From Linnemannia schmuckeri (Eukaryota; Mortierellomycota; Mortierellomycetes; Mortierellales; Mortierellaceae): 64,000 nt of DNA. Both the position numbers and the translations under genes were made by a program. Each line of letters opens with the position of its first letter. Position 1 is the first letter of the stretch. This document shows, piece after piece, positions 11,458-21,251 of this stretch. The stretch is taken from positions 2,728,001 through 2,792,000 of the forward strand of contig JANATG010000003.1 of assembly GCA_029449235.1 (NCBI GenBank), in the 5' to 3' direction. A model generated the notes under the pieces. The model did not search any database. It was given only the letters and a program-made list of their open reading frames with translations, and was not told the origin of the DNA.

Positions 11458-12095
11458 AAACACTACGATCTACGAGTAGCTTTTCAGTCTCTTTCTCCTT
11501 GCGAGGATGACGAGACAATGCAACAAACGTAACAGTACCAGGCGATCCGGGTAGTCAAAAGAGCAAGCAAGCAAGCAATTCCTCAGTTCATACACACAAT
11601 CTTTCCACCTAACACATCTATAGTTCTCTCCCCTTTCTTTCTCGCATCCATTTTTTTTCAGTTGATGATAAAAAATACAAAGACCCTTCTGTTGCCGCAC
11701 TCGCCTTTTCTTCTTCCCTGTGTTCTTCCTTGCCTTCTTCCCTGAACTCGTCGCTAACGATAAAATCAAAAATGAACGTTCGGTCTCGCGTGGCGCCTGG
11801 ACCAGTCCGAATCTGTCTCACACACCGCCCTATTTCGAAACATTTTTTTCTTCAACCTCCTCCAGGAAGTGGTGCTCTTCTCTTCGGTGGGTCTGTCTCT
11901 CTCCCTCCCCCTTGCTCGCGGCGTATTCTCCTCCAGTCCCTACCCCACCTCTTTCTTGTTCTTTGCAATCCATCCTCGCTCTTCCTCTCTCTCTCTCTCA
12001 TTCCCATTCCTCTCTACTTCTCTTATTCGCTGTCTCTTTCATCCTTTTTCGCCTCTCACCTTGCTCTTTCATTCGGTTTCAACTCCCTCATTCTA
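11458..12095 (+). promoter_or_regulatory. 3' UTR of the CNOT11-like gene and C/T-rich leader of the PHP gene
   Basis: The region becomes strongly pyrimidine-rich from about 11690 to 12090, ending at the chosen ATG 12096. The frame stays open upstream of that ATG and contains another ATG at 11730. The upstream residues have low-complexity leader composition rather than protein-like content. Confidence 0.4.
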
Positions 12096-14574
12096 ATGGC
12101 ATCCCCCTCAAGGAATGGTCCTAACCTGGGAGACAACATCCTCCTCCTACCTTCCTCACAGGCCACAACTCCCTCTGCCACCACAACAAGTTCCTTTCAG
12201 GACGAGGCCTCCTTAGCCCCCTCGCCTCTCAATCCGGTTCACACACATAACCACCTTGTCCCTCATAACAACAACAACAGCACCTCCTCTCCTTCCCTCC
12301 AACCCTCGGCAACCCAACAGCAAGCAGTAAACTCCTTCTCACCACTTCGTTCCACTTCTTCGATCTCTTCGAGATCCTCAACATCATCGTCCTCTATCGG
12401 ACGCAGTGGCGGGCGTAATGGTCCTTTTTCTTCAGCAGGTGCAGGTACTTTAACGGCGGGGACCACACAGCCAATAACGGCTGCTAATTCTTCTCTCTCT
12501 GCTACTGCTCATGCAGGGGAAGGAGTTCACAGAGGAAGTGGCAGACCAGCAAAGGACTCGCCGTATTCGGCTAATCGGGAGCACGGAGCAAAGGCCTCTC
12601 AGTTCTTTCACAACTATATCCTCGCACCCTTCCAGTCTCTCCAAGTCTACCTCTCATCCTCTACCCGCGACCGTGAAGCCTCTGCATCGACCTATCACCC
12701 CGCAGTCCGCAAGTTGCCTCCCTGGCTGCTGCCACATTATCGAGGACGAAAACCCATCATCCGGTCGACCGTACTGCGACCGTTATGTCGACTGTTGTTG
12801 CTGACTGTGATCTTGGCTGTGTTGATTGTATCGACATTATTTTATTCGTTTCGAGAAGGCCAACCAGAGTTGGCGGATTATCGTTCTCTGACAGAGTTCA
12901 ATTGGACGCCTATTAATCCACGATCGTATCTGAGTCCTATGAATGCGAGCTTTGGAGAGAATTATGATGTGTTGTTGGATGGTCATTCGCATTCGAGATA
13001 TTCTGATGGGCGCATGTCGTCAGAGACGCTTTTGAAGTGGCATATTGGTGAGTGTAGACAAACACATTTATTGAGCGCAGAGTTCTTCGATTAGCAAGGT
13101 TTTTCCATTCTTTACGGGAGGAGGGAGGAGGGGGTCTGTTCAAATGCGGATAAAATTAAGCGCGTGGAGCGAAATTATTCTAATTTTCCATTTTTTTCTA
13201 TTGTTACCTATGTAGCTAACGGATTTAACGCGGTGATTGTGAGCGACCACAACAGCATCAATGGAGGCCTTGCCGCGTTGGAGGTAGCCGAGAATGAGGA
13301 ATATGCAGGAAAGATTACAGTCATCCCAGCCATGGAACTTACGTAAGGATAAATACTCTGATCTAGACCTCAGGGGTGTGGACAAGGGATAGATATGAGG
13401 CGTATAGAAAAAGTGCAAGGAATCGATGAGTTTGTGCGTTTCCCAAGTGAAAATTAATTAGCGGGGACGAAGGACAAGGCACGGGCAGGGGAATAGGATA
13501 GGGGCAATAAGCAATTGAAGGCAGAGTGATGATCTATCTACCGATCTCTAACCCTATCTCCGTTTCTTCTCGCATCTAAAAAAAAATAGAACATGTCGGT
13601 TGCATATGAATCTAATCGGAATCAATGAGACGATCGACATTGCCATCAAGAAGTGGCCAACGGATGATGAGCTCCGACAGACTATTGCCAGGACTCATGA
13701 GCTCGGAGGACTCGCCATCATCAACCATATCCCTTGGAGCAACACCACTGGTACGTGTGCCGCATTACTCTTAAACATGAGAACAAAATGGTGATCGAAA
13801 TGAGTGAAAGAATGAGAATAACTTTTAATGCTAACCTCCCTAGCGGCAATTATTTTTTGATCATCTGTAGAGTATGGATATGAGTTGCCAAGGATGCAGA
13901 ATCATCCGAGCCGAGAGCAACTGGTGGAAATGGGAATCGACGGTTTCGAGATTGCAAACGGGGGGACACTGGACACAATCTCTCTCAAATTCATCCAGGA
14001 TCACAATCTCATCCTCATAACGGGCACCGATGTGCACTACCCAGACTCGAACGCCTACAGCTGGACCATTCTCAACACCAACGGCAATCGGACTATCGAC
14101 AATATTATGGCACAACTCAAGGCCCGTCGGACTTCTTTTCTCTTCGACCCTACGGGAACTCAACCGTTGGCGTACCCACCCGAGAACCCATTGTATTACA
14201 AGACAGCGCCGCCGACATTGTTGGGCCAGTATTTCCAGATGTTTTGGATTGATCAGACAGGAATGTACTCGTTCTCGCCCACGGGCGGGTCCTGTCATCA
14301 AGAGTATATCACTATCCGATGGAAATTGATCGGGTATTTTGTTGCGTGGGTGTTGGTGGGGTTTTTGCTTTTTGAGGCGGCGAGGCTGCTGATTGTTGGG
14401 TGCTGTTGGGGACCGTTTCTGAGGCGGAGAAGGTATTTGCAGAAGAAGAAGCGAATGGAGGAGGAGGGATTGGTGGCTGGTTCGAGTGGTTTGGATGGTG
14501 GTGGTGGAGAGAGGAGAAGGAGTAGTGTGGACGCAGGACGACATGAGTTGGAGGATCAATCGCAGCGGGTTTGA
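12096..14574 (+). CDS. Membrane-anchored PHP-domain phosphoesterase-like protein
   Basis: Four exons (12096-13047, 13216-13342, 13590-13750 and 13871-14574) give 647 residues. A Ser/Thr/Asn-rich N-terminal 200 residues precedes a strong membrane helix at about 230-250 (LCRLLLLTVILAVLIVSTLF). A PHP metal-dependent hydrolase domain follows. Its metal-ligand motifs are DGHSHSRYSDG with HxH at 297/299, VSDHNS, MELT, INHIPWS and TGTDVHYPD. A second helix lies at about 563-585 (LIGYFVAWVLVGFLLFE), then a basic Arg/Lys-rich tail. PHP domains hydrolyse phosphoesters or act on nucleic acids and sugar phosphates; the substrate here is unknown. Several N-glycosylation sequons (NWT, NAS, NET, NTT, NRT) lie between the two helices, suggesting that the catalytic domain is lumenal or extracellular. 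The start is the first ATG in protein-like sequence. Confidence 0.82.
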
Positions 14575-14659
14575 TGCCGCTCTGTGATATAATATGGTAT
14601 TTTTGCGTGAAAAAATATGTATTTTGTTTTACACCTTATCGGGCCAGCGGCGCCACCAA

Positions 14660-14665
14660 AATAAA
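14660..14665 (+). terminator. AATAAA polyadenylation signal
   Basis: A canonical hexamer about 85 bases beyond the stop of the PHP gene, and the likely 3' processing signal for its mRNA. Confidence 0.45.
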
Positions 14666-15145
14666 CTGTTTAGGTTTTTCATTTACTCCAGAGAACAAGC
14701 TCGGAAGAAGGTGAAGTGATCGAGTCGAATTACACGAGAAACACGCGTAACCGGGGGGTTTTTTTTGTGCAGTGTACATCAACAAACCTTGGTTGGTTCT
14801 TCGCCTTCGTAAAACGGCGGTCGATGAACACTGTGGACAATTTTGAGCTGAAAAATAGCATATGCAACAAGCTCATTTTTTTTTTCTTTTCATTCATTTT
14901 CAGTTGATGGATTCAGTGTGCGCCTTCGCCGACATCTACCAAAATTCTCACATGATGTTGATAGGAGAAGGGTGGTCATGAGAACTCGGTCCCTTACAAA
15001 GCATGATACAAGAAGTGCCCTTCAATTCTCGTTTTTTTCTTTCTTTTTCTTAGGTTTTCGTCAATCCCTTTCTCCCTTCATTGCAAGCCCCCAAATCTTT
15101 CCCGATATAGTATCGTGTCTTCTTGACTATTTGTTTTTATTACAG

Positions 15146-15372
15146 ACATCAACGCAATAAAACGAGACAAAGCTCAACGACAGATCGCAAGATTTTTTAA
15201 AAAAAATGGGGCCAACAGGTTAGATAGGCTAAACGTCCTACTTGGCGATGACGTTCATAAGAAGGATGAAGAGGAACTATGGTGGTCATATCCAGTTCCT
15301 CTCTTACCAGAACTAAAGAAAAAGAAAGTAAAAGGGGTTTTTGGGAAAAGATGGATGTTGCCACCAACATGA
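15146..15372 (+). CDS. Possible terminal exon of an unassigned small gene
   Basis: A pyrimidine tract ending TTTTTATTACAG (to 15145) is followed by 74 open codons to TGA 15370-15372. The frame encodes a basic, protein-like sequence ending LPELKKKKVKGVFGKRWMLP and then PT, with LDRLNVLLGDDVHKKDEEEL before it. An in-frame TGA at 15124-15126 means it must be entered by splicing, in phase 1. No convincing upstream exon with a donor was found. Codon use (many AAA, TTA, CTA, AGA) is unlike neighbouring genes. It may be a small fast-evolving gene, a decayed gene or chance. I do not recognise the family. Confidence 0.3.
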
Positions 15373-17657
15373 GACACCGATATCCTCGTACATGTTGAAA
15401 TATATCTGCACATATTGAATAATAATATATTAAAGCATGAACGGACTTATTGGCTTACTTTTTTGATTTTTGTTTGAAGGTTCATCAGCGTACTGTTGCT
15501 TAAAAAGTGTCTCTAAATTCGCGAATGGGCGAATGTTATCCTCCTGGGTTGATTTTATTAATTAATCGCGAAAAAACGCGAGAAAATTGAAGATTAGAAG
15601 ATTAACTAGGCTATGAGATCGTCATCTGAGACAATGAAATTGGTATCCGCACAGTATATATATAAAACAAAAGAGAGCGTCATCAAGCCATGTCATTACC
15701 CACGACGAAAAAGAGTTTTTTTTTTTTTTGTTATATTCCTCACCCTGGTGTATCCCCTATTCCTCCCCTCCATTGAAAAGTACCTACAATGATTGTGCCC
15801 AAATCGCGACTTTTTTGATCTGTATTCTTTTTTTTGAAAGACATGGGCTCTGTGACTAATCAAATCTCGAAAATGCATCCAGAACCAGACAAAAACAGAG
15901 GAATCGAACAGGGGCTCAATACGAACACATATCTCCAATGACAATGGCTATAAGAAAAAAAAAGGGAGCCAGTTTTCATCGCCTTCTAATCCAGCTTGTC
16001 TCTTGCAAGAATAAACAAAAAGAAAAGAGTCTGTTTCATCTGTTTTAAAGACCAACGAAAGAGCCAACAGCCCTCATGTTCTATCGAAGATGAAACTTAT
16101 CCCTTGTGAAAAAAGAAGCGCTCGTTTCCTAGGACATTGTTCGTACCCCATATTATTTTTGTTTGAAGTGTTGATCAAGTTGTTGTAGGTCAAAAAGCGC
16201 GTCTCCGCGCCTTGGGATAGGAAGATGTGATCTCGCTGTGCTGGTTTTTTGTATTTGGTAAAGAAATGAAACATGAAAAAAGAGAACGCTTCAGAAGGGC
16301 GAAGACGGAATTAGGCCTGTTTATCGATCGATCCACACAGAAAAAGTATTATTAGATGAACAAAAGAGGCGCGTTAGCTGTTGAGTACCTATTTACGACG
16401 AAGAGTTGCTTTTTTTTTTTTCCTTGGAAGAAGAGGCGCTACGCTAGAGTTTCAACAATATTTAGGTACCTAGGTTGAGAGGATTTTTTCCAAAAAATTG
16501 AATGATGCAAGGGACGTATTTTCAAGGCGAATTTATAGTGATGATGATTATTGTTGATATTGTATTGAGTTGAAGCAATGTAGAAAAGTGGTACGCCGAC
16601 AAGGAACGTTTAAAGTAACCTGTTTGTAGTTGAAGAAGAAGGAAGCATGATCAAAGACTCATCGAAACAGTGCACGCAATCATTGAGTGACAAAAAAAGT
16701 TCAAACCAACAGAAGACCAGTATAATTCTCTAGGAGGCCTCGCATTTAAAAGTTGAAAATCGAAGATAGATCATACGGAATGCGAGATCCTGCTGTGTCG
16801 ATCTACAGTCCCCAATCAAAGATATGACCCTCAAGCAGAACCAATATTGCCCCACATCTTTTTTGTGCTCTTGATCGCCTAGCTACCTCCAGCGTAAATA
16901 AAAAAAACTGAAAGTCTGATCGTCGCGAAAGTAAAAGAGTGGAAGACAATCAGAAGGTCAGCTCTCATTGACTAGTGATTCTTCATCTAGTTCAATTATA
17001 CTACAACCTAAAGGCCTTGAGACAAATAGCCAAAGTCCTTGTGTCTGAATATAGTTTGTGAAGGGAGAATGCTGGATCAAGTTCATTCAAGCAAATCGTC
17101 CGTGTATAGTTGAAGCCACTCACAGCTTAGTGAGAAAACAAGGCATCCTGAATTGTAAGCTACATTAAAAGAAAGTTTGTAGATTAAAAATGATCAAGTT
17201 CTTTCCAAATCGCATTCTACACGTTAACCAGCTACATATGTGAGATTAGGGCACATGGAAGAGAGAAAGGCGATCGAACATCCTCCTCAGCCTCAACAGT
17301 CAGCCCATTTCTCACATCGTCAGGACGTTTTTCGTCCACGTCATTCTATCCTTTTTTTTCGGTTCTTATTGTAAACCCATTGGGTTTCTATTGCACGAAA
17401 TAAACCACATACAGTCAAGATATGGAATTCATGAATGCGTATCATGTTTATACCTATCAGAGATGTAAAGATTAAAAGGATAAGACGCAGATATCCGTAT
17501 TGAAGCTGTACCGAAGAAGACCGCCTGGGAGAGAAAGACGCGTCGTTGCATTTTACTTTTAGACTAATGCGAAGCACCTTAGCATATCATCCTTGTATTT
17601 GCTTAAAAAAATGAGAAGTGTTTGAGAAAAAAGGTGCACTCAATCGCGATAAGCCTA

Positions 17658-19457
17658 CTACTGTTTAAAGAATGAAATGTGGTCGGCGTTCAAAATGGTC
17701 TCCAAGATGGCATGCTCTTCTCTGTTGCCAGTCAGGCTACCTTCTATCGACTGCAGACTTTTCCATTTTCGTATCATCCAGTCTACATCATCGACAGTCA
17801 TCTGCTGTTTGGTAAATGAGATATTCAATCGCTTGAGTCGGTGCAGGGTCGAAAGGGCGCCCAGCCCGTACTGCAGCTGAAAATCCAAGTTCCATATCTT
17901 GTAGAAATCTGGGCCAGCCGCCTGCAGTGGGATTGAGGTCAATTCCTCCAGCAGAACTAATTCCGAAATTCGAGAAAAGACGTAGCGCTGACTCTTCTCA
18001 TAGTCGTCCCTCTCTCGCTCCATGGTCGCAGACCGGGTGATGTTGATATGGTTGTCGCTCACGTCCTCAACCCTGTCTTCCTGCATGTCGAAGCGGAGGG
18101 AGAGGGATTTGAGTCCAAGACACACCCAGGGTCGACCTCTCCTCATATCTCCGACCGAGAGATGGCCAGCTCGCAGCACCTGCAGGTGCGGACACGATTC
18201 CATGATCTTCTGAATATAGGCGCTCTGCTCCAATGACGATGTGAATTCCAGCTTGATCTCCCGCAGTGTTGAAAAGTGACCAGCCAATGCCTTGAACCCT
18301 AAGGAACCCACCTGCGCGCCATACCACCAAAACTGTTCTAATTGATCCCGTGGAATACTGCTTAGAGCATGAGCGACACAGTCGTCCGGGAAAACCAACT
18401 GGTTGTCTGGTACTGATCTCGTCTCGAGTCTATAGCAGCAAAGAACTAGCGATCGGAGGTGAGGCCACGTCGTGTCTGGTTGGATCCATTGCTTCCAGTG
18501 TTTGATGGTGGGCGGGATTCGTTTCCACTTGGCGACCCTAGGTCTCTTGGTGATGATCCAGTAGATCCCGCGGGCTTGGTTGAAATGAGACAGAAACTCG
18601 AGCTGCTCCATCGAAGAGCATTGATAGACATTCTGCAAACCGACATAGTGAGCGATAGGTGCATATGGTCGAGGCAGGACTCGATCAGGGTACTCCTCAA
18701 GGTTAGAAAAGGGTTCCAACTTGGCAGGTATCATTAACAAGGCCTCAGCCTTTTCGCATGCACTCGTGACCCAGGGCAGCGCTTCATAGCTGATCGACGC
18801 TGGTGTGATCTGAAGCAACTCGATTCTTGACCTGACTCGACCATGATGGGCTCGTTCCTTGCCAATCGTGAACGATACTCTGTGAATGTCAGATCCACCT
18901 TGAGGAGCAATGACCACCGATGTCGATGAGGATCCGGTAGCAGCTGTACTAGAACCTTGCGGATTAAGCGCCTCGTCGCCCACCTTTGGTGACTTGTGAG
19001 TAGTACCCTCGATCGCCTTCCAGACCGCAGCCGACAACGCTGGATATGGTTTCTCAAACGTCCACTGACTCAGCCTCGGGTTCTCCTTGATCACCCTCAG
19101 CAGCGCCTTCATGATCTCATCTTCTGTGCCCTGTTGAAAATGGTGCGAGTCCTCGTCGTTGGTGAGCGAGAGAGACTTGAGATTGGTAAATCCTGCTCCG
19201 AGATACTCTGCAGAGATGAACGCATCAAAGGAAAGTGCCGCCACGAAGGAGCTGTATCGTCTCAATGCCTCCAGACTGGGTCGCCAGGCTTGCATAGGGC
19301 CTAGAGTGACGGAAGCATAGATCATGGGGGCGATTGTTGTGTGGAAATGACGTGAGACTTGAAGACAGGTGACCTGCGACTCGGGAGACAGATAACCGAC
19401 AATGTGACAAAGGACCTCCTGAATCCCGAAGACCTTGTGCAGCTGTGGGGACGACAT
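17658..19457 (-). CDS. F-box protein with leucine-rich-like C-terminal region
   Basis: A single exon of 599 residues. The N-terminus (about 7-45, FGIQEVLCHIVGYLSPESQV followed by TCLQVSRHFHTTIAPMIY) is an F-box, which binds Skp1 in SCF ubiquitin ligases. The remainder contains recurring hydrophobic segments of the type LxxLxSLxLxxND, LxVLRAGHLSVGDM and LHRLKRLNISFT, consistent with irregular leucine-rich repeats used for substrate recognition. A linker around 150-180 is Ser/Thr/Gly-rich. Intronless F-box/LRR proteins are abundant in early-diverging fungi. The target cannot be predicted. The first ATG of the frame is used, and the F-box begins within ten residues, as expected. Confidence 0.85.
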   Translation of the reverse strand: MSSPQLHKVFGIQEVLCHIVGYLSPESQVTCLQVSRHFHTTIAPMIYASVTLGPMQAWRPSLEALRRYSSFVAALSFDAFISAEYLGAGFTNLKSLSLTNDEDSHHFQQGTEDEIMKALLRVIKENPRLSQWTFEKPYPALSAAVWKAIEGTTHKSPKVGDEALNPQGSSTAATGSSSTSVVIAPQGGSDIHRVSFTIGKERAHHGRVRSRIELLQITPASISYEALPWVTSACEKAEALLMIPAKLEPFSNLEEYPDRVLPRPYAPIAHYVGLQNVYQCSSMEQLEFLSHFNQARGIYWIITKRPRVAKWKRIPPTIKHWKQWIQPDTTWPHLRSLVLCCYRLETRSVPDNQLVFPDDCVAHALSSIPRDQLEQFWWYGAQVGSLGFKALAGHFSTLREIKLEFTSSLEQSAYIQKIMESCPHLQVLRAGHLSVGDMRRGRPWVCLGLKSLSLRFDMQEDRVEDVSDNHINITRSATMERERDDYEKSQRYVFSRISELVLLEELTSIPLQAAGPDFYKIWNLDFQLQYGLGALSTLHRLKRLNISFTKQQMTVDDVDWMIRKWKSLQSIEGSLTGNREEHAILETILNADHISFFKQ

Positions 19458-21251
19458 CCTTGTGTGGCGGGTGTTGTGATTTGTGTGTTGTTGTTGTCGA
19501 TGATGAAAAAGGGACTAGAGGAGGAAGGTATGTCTGTATTGAGGCGAGAGGGAGTTTAACAAAAGCGTGTGAAAAAAGGGAAAAGAGGCAAGGCGTCCTG
19601 CTGGACTATTTATTTATTTATTTTTTTGTGACAGGAGGGGGAGGGAGGCGCTGTCTATGATATTTTTTTTCCTTAGCTTGGCTTTGCACTGCAATACCCC
19701 TCACCCATATTGCTCTCCAAAGTCGACTGTCTGGTCTTTCCCTCACGTTTCTGCGTGACGACAAAAGATAAACGGGCTGAGCACAATTGTTTCCAAGGTG
19801 ACAGCATGGGCTGAAGAAAAAAGATGCAATCGCACGCAGTGGTAAAGAAACCAACAACATAGGTGAAAGATCACGCTTGCAGTTGTTGTTACTAAAAAGT
19901 GAGCCATTTTTCTATGGATCCGCAAGTGGTGCCCCTCTGTTTTCTGTCAGTTTAAGTATGCCTTGGGCAACGACCCGCCAAATTCAATGATGTCGCACCA
20001 CAATTAGACGTGTCTCCTCGACCAAATCGGTGGAAAAGGAAAATACACAGGCGTATCCTGACTCAATCTGTTGCCAGGCACAGACACAGAGAATTTCGAT
20101 AAAATCACCTCAATTGAACATCAAAACCTTAAAAATACACGAGGAAAAGGAAAAAAATGGGCAAGCAACGTCATTAGATCGCCCTCATCTTGTCCTGTCT
20201 TTTCATCCCTCTCATTCAAACAACCAGCAATCACTCCCTCTATTAACCCTTTCAAACCAACAGACACCAACCCGAAACATGTTCAAAGAAGCTTCCGTTC
20301 CTTATCTTAGGTGGAGTAGTGATGGGAATGTGACGATCCTTCAAGTTGTATGAACCGTACCTATCGCGTTTTATTGAAAAGAATACAACGAAACAAAGGG
20401 GGGGAAGGTGAATGCGAATCAACAGACACAGAAGGTGTAAGAGCGATATCGGGGTCATTGTGTATTTCTCCTTTTGTTCCACTAAAAAAAAAAAAAAAAG
20501 ATTAGCGGCGTTGGAGATTGCACATCCATTCAGATCTCTGTATTACAACTAGCATTTGGAAAAATACAGACGACACCGGCTCCTATCTATCGTCCTGGAC
20601 TTTTAACAAGTTCCAGTCCTCGTTGTCCTCTCAAGTAACCAAACATGAAAAACGTTGATGAAAGGTTAATAAAATGCGTATTAAGGGTGAAAAGCCGTTG
20701 GCCATTCTAGTGGAAGGAATTTCACCTGAAAATAAATTCTGTATAGTAACAAAAAAATCACAAGACAAGCAAGAGTATGATCGGGTGGAGTCAGAAACCT
20801 GTCATTTCTCATGCAAAAAGTTGTTGTTCACGCCCAAAGAAAAAAAAAAAAAAAAGAGATAGTAGAGACGCAGATGCGGCGAAATCATATCGACAAATAA
20901 AAATTCCAAGAACAGATCACCTCTCCTCCTGTTGAACAACTGGATCAATACCCAAAAGGGGATCGCAGTTCCATAATCATTGGGGGCAACAACCATCCGT
21001 TCAACATGAAGAAAAAAAAGAAAAGAGTATCAAGCTCACGTCTTGCGAGAAACAACAAGGGTAATTGACGTGTTCCATATAGTTTTGATAAAACGTATTG
21101 AAGATCGCACCAACAGTCAAATTTGAGTAAACAAAATCAGAAAGAAAACCTCCCGTTCATTTGAACCATTTACACACGTTGAAAAATTCCACTATTATCG
21201 CACCGATATGCGTACCATCAAACAAAACGCGCACATTTTCTCGTCTTGCCT
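19458..21251. other. Gene-free spacer between two leftward genes
   Basis: This contains the promoter of the F-box gene (near 19458-19900) and the 3' flank of the large helical-repeat gene. Frames at 20030-20353 and 20674-20862 are open but show no family, signal or splice continuation. I do not call a gene. Confidence 0.5.

Larger units (their letters stand above)
14575..17657. other. AT-rich gene-poor region of about 3 kb
   Basis: This contains the 3' UTR of the PHP gene (AATAAA at 14660-14665) and then sequence with visibly more A/T than the neighbouring genes. The only protein-like signal is a 74-codon frame behind a good 3' splice site (15146-15372), listed separately. A small inverted repeat TCGCG-A6-CGCGA sits at 567-582 of the 15 kb block (15567-15582). 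No transposon ends, tRNA or intact gene were recognised. Confidence 0.5.

Noticed and set aside
11730..12095. In-frame N-terminal extension of the PHP protein from ATG 11730
   Set aside because: The extra 122 residues come from C/T-rich leader sequence and look like low-complexity Leu/Ser/Phe/Pro. Protein-like sequence begins at ATG 12096.
20674..20862. Short rightward frame encoding a Lys-rich peptide
   Set aside because: It has 62 codons in AT-rich spacer, ends in a poly-Lys run made by an A tract and has no recognisable motif.
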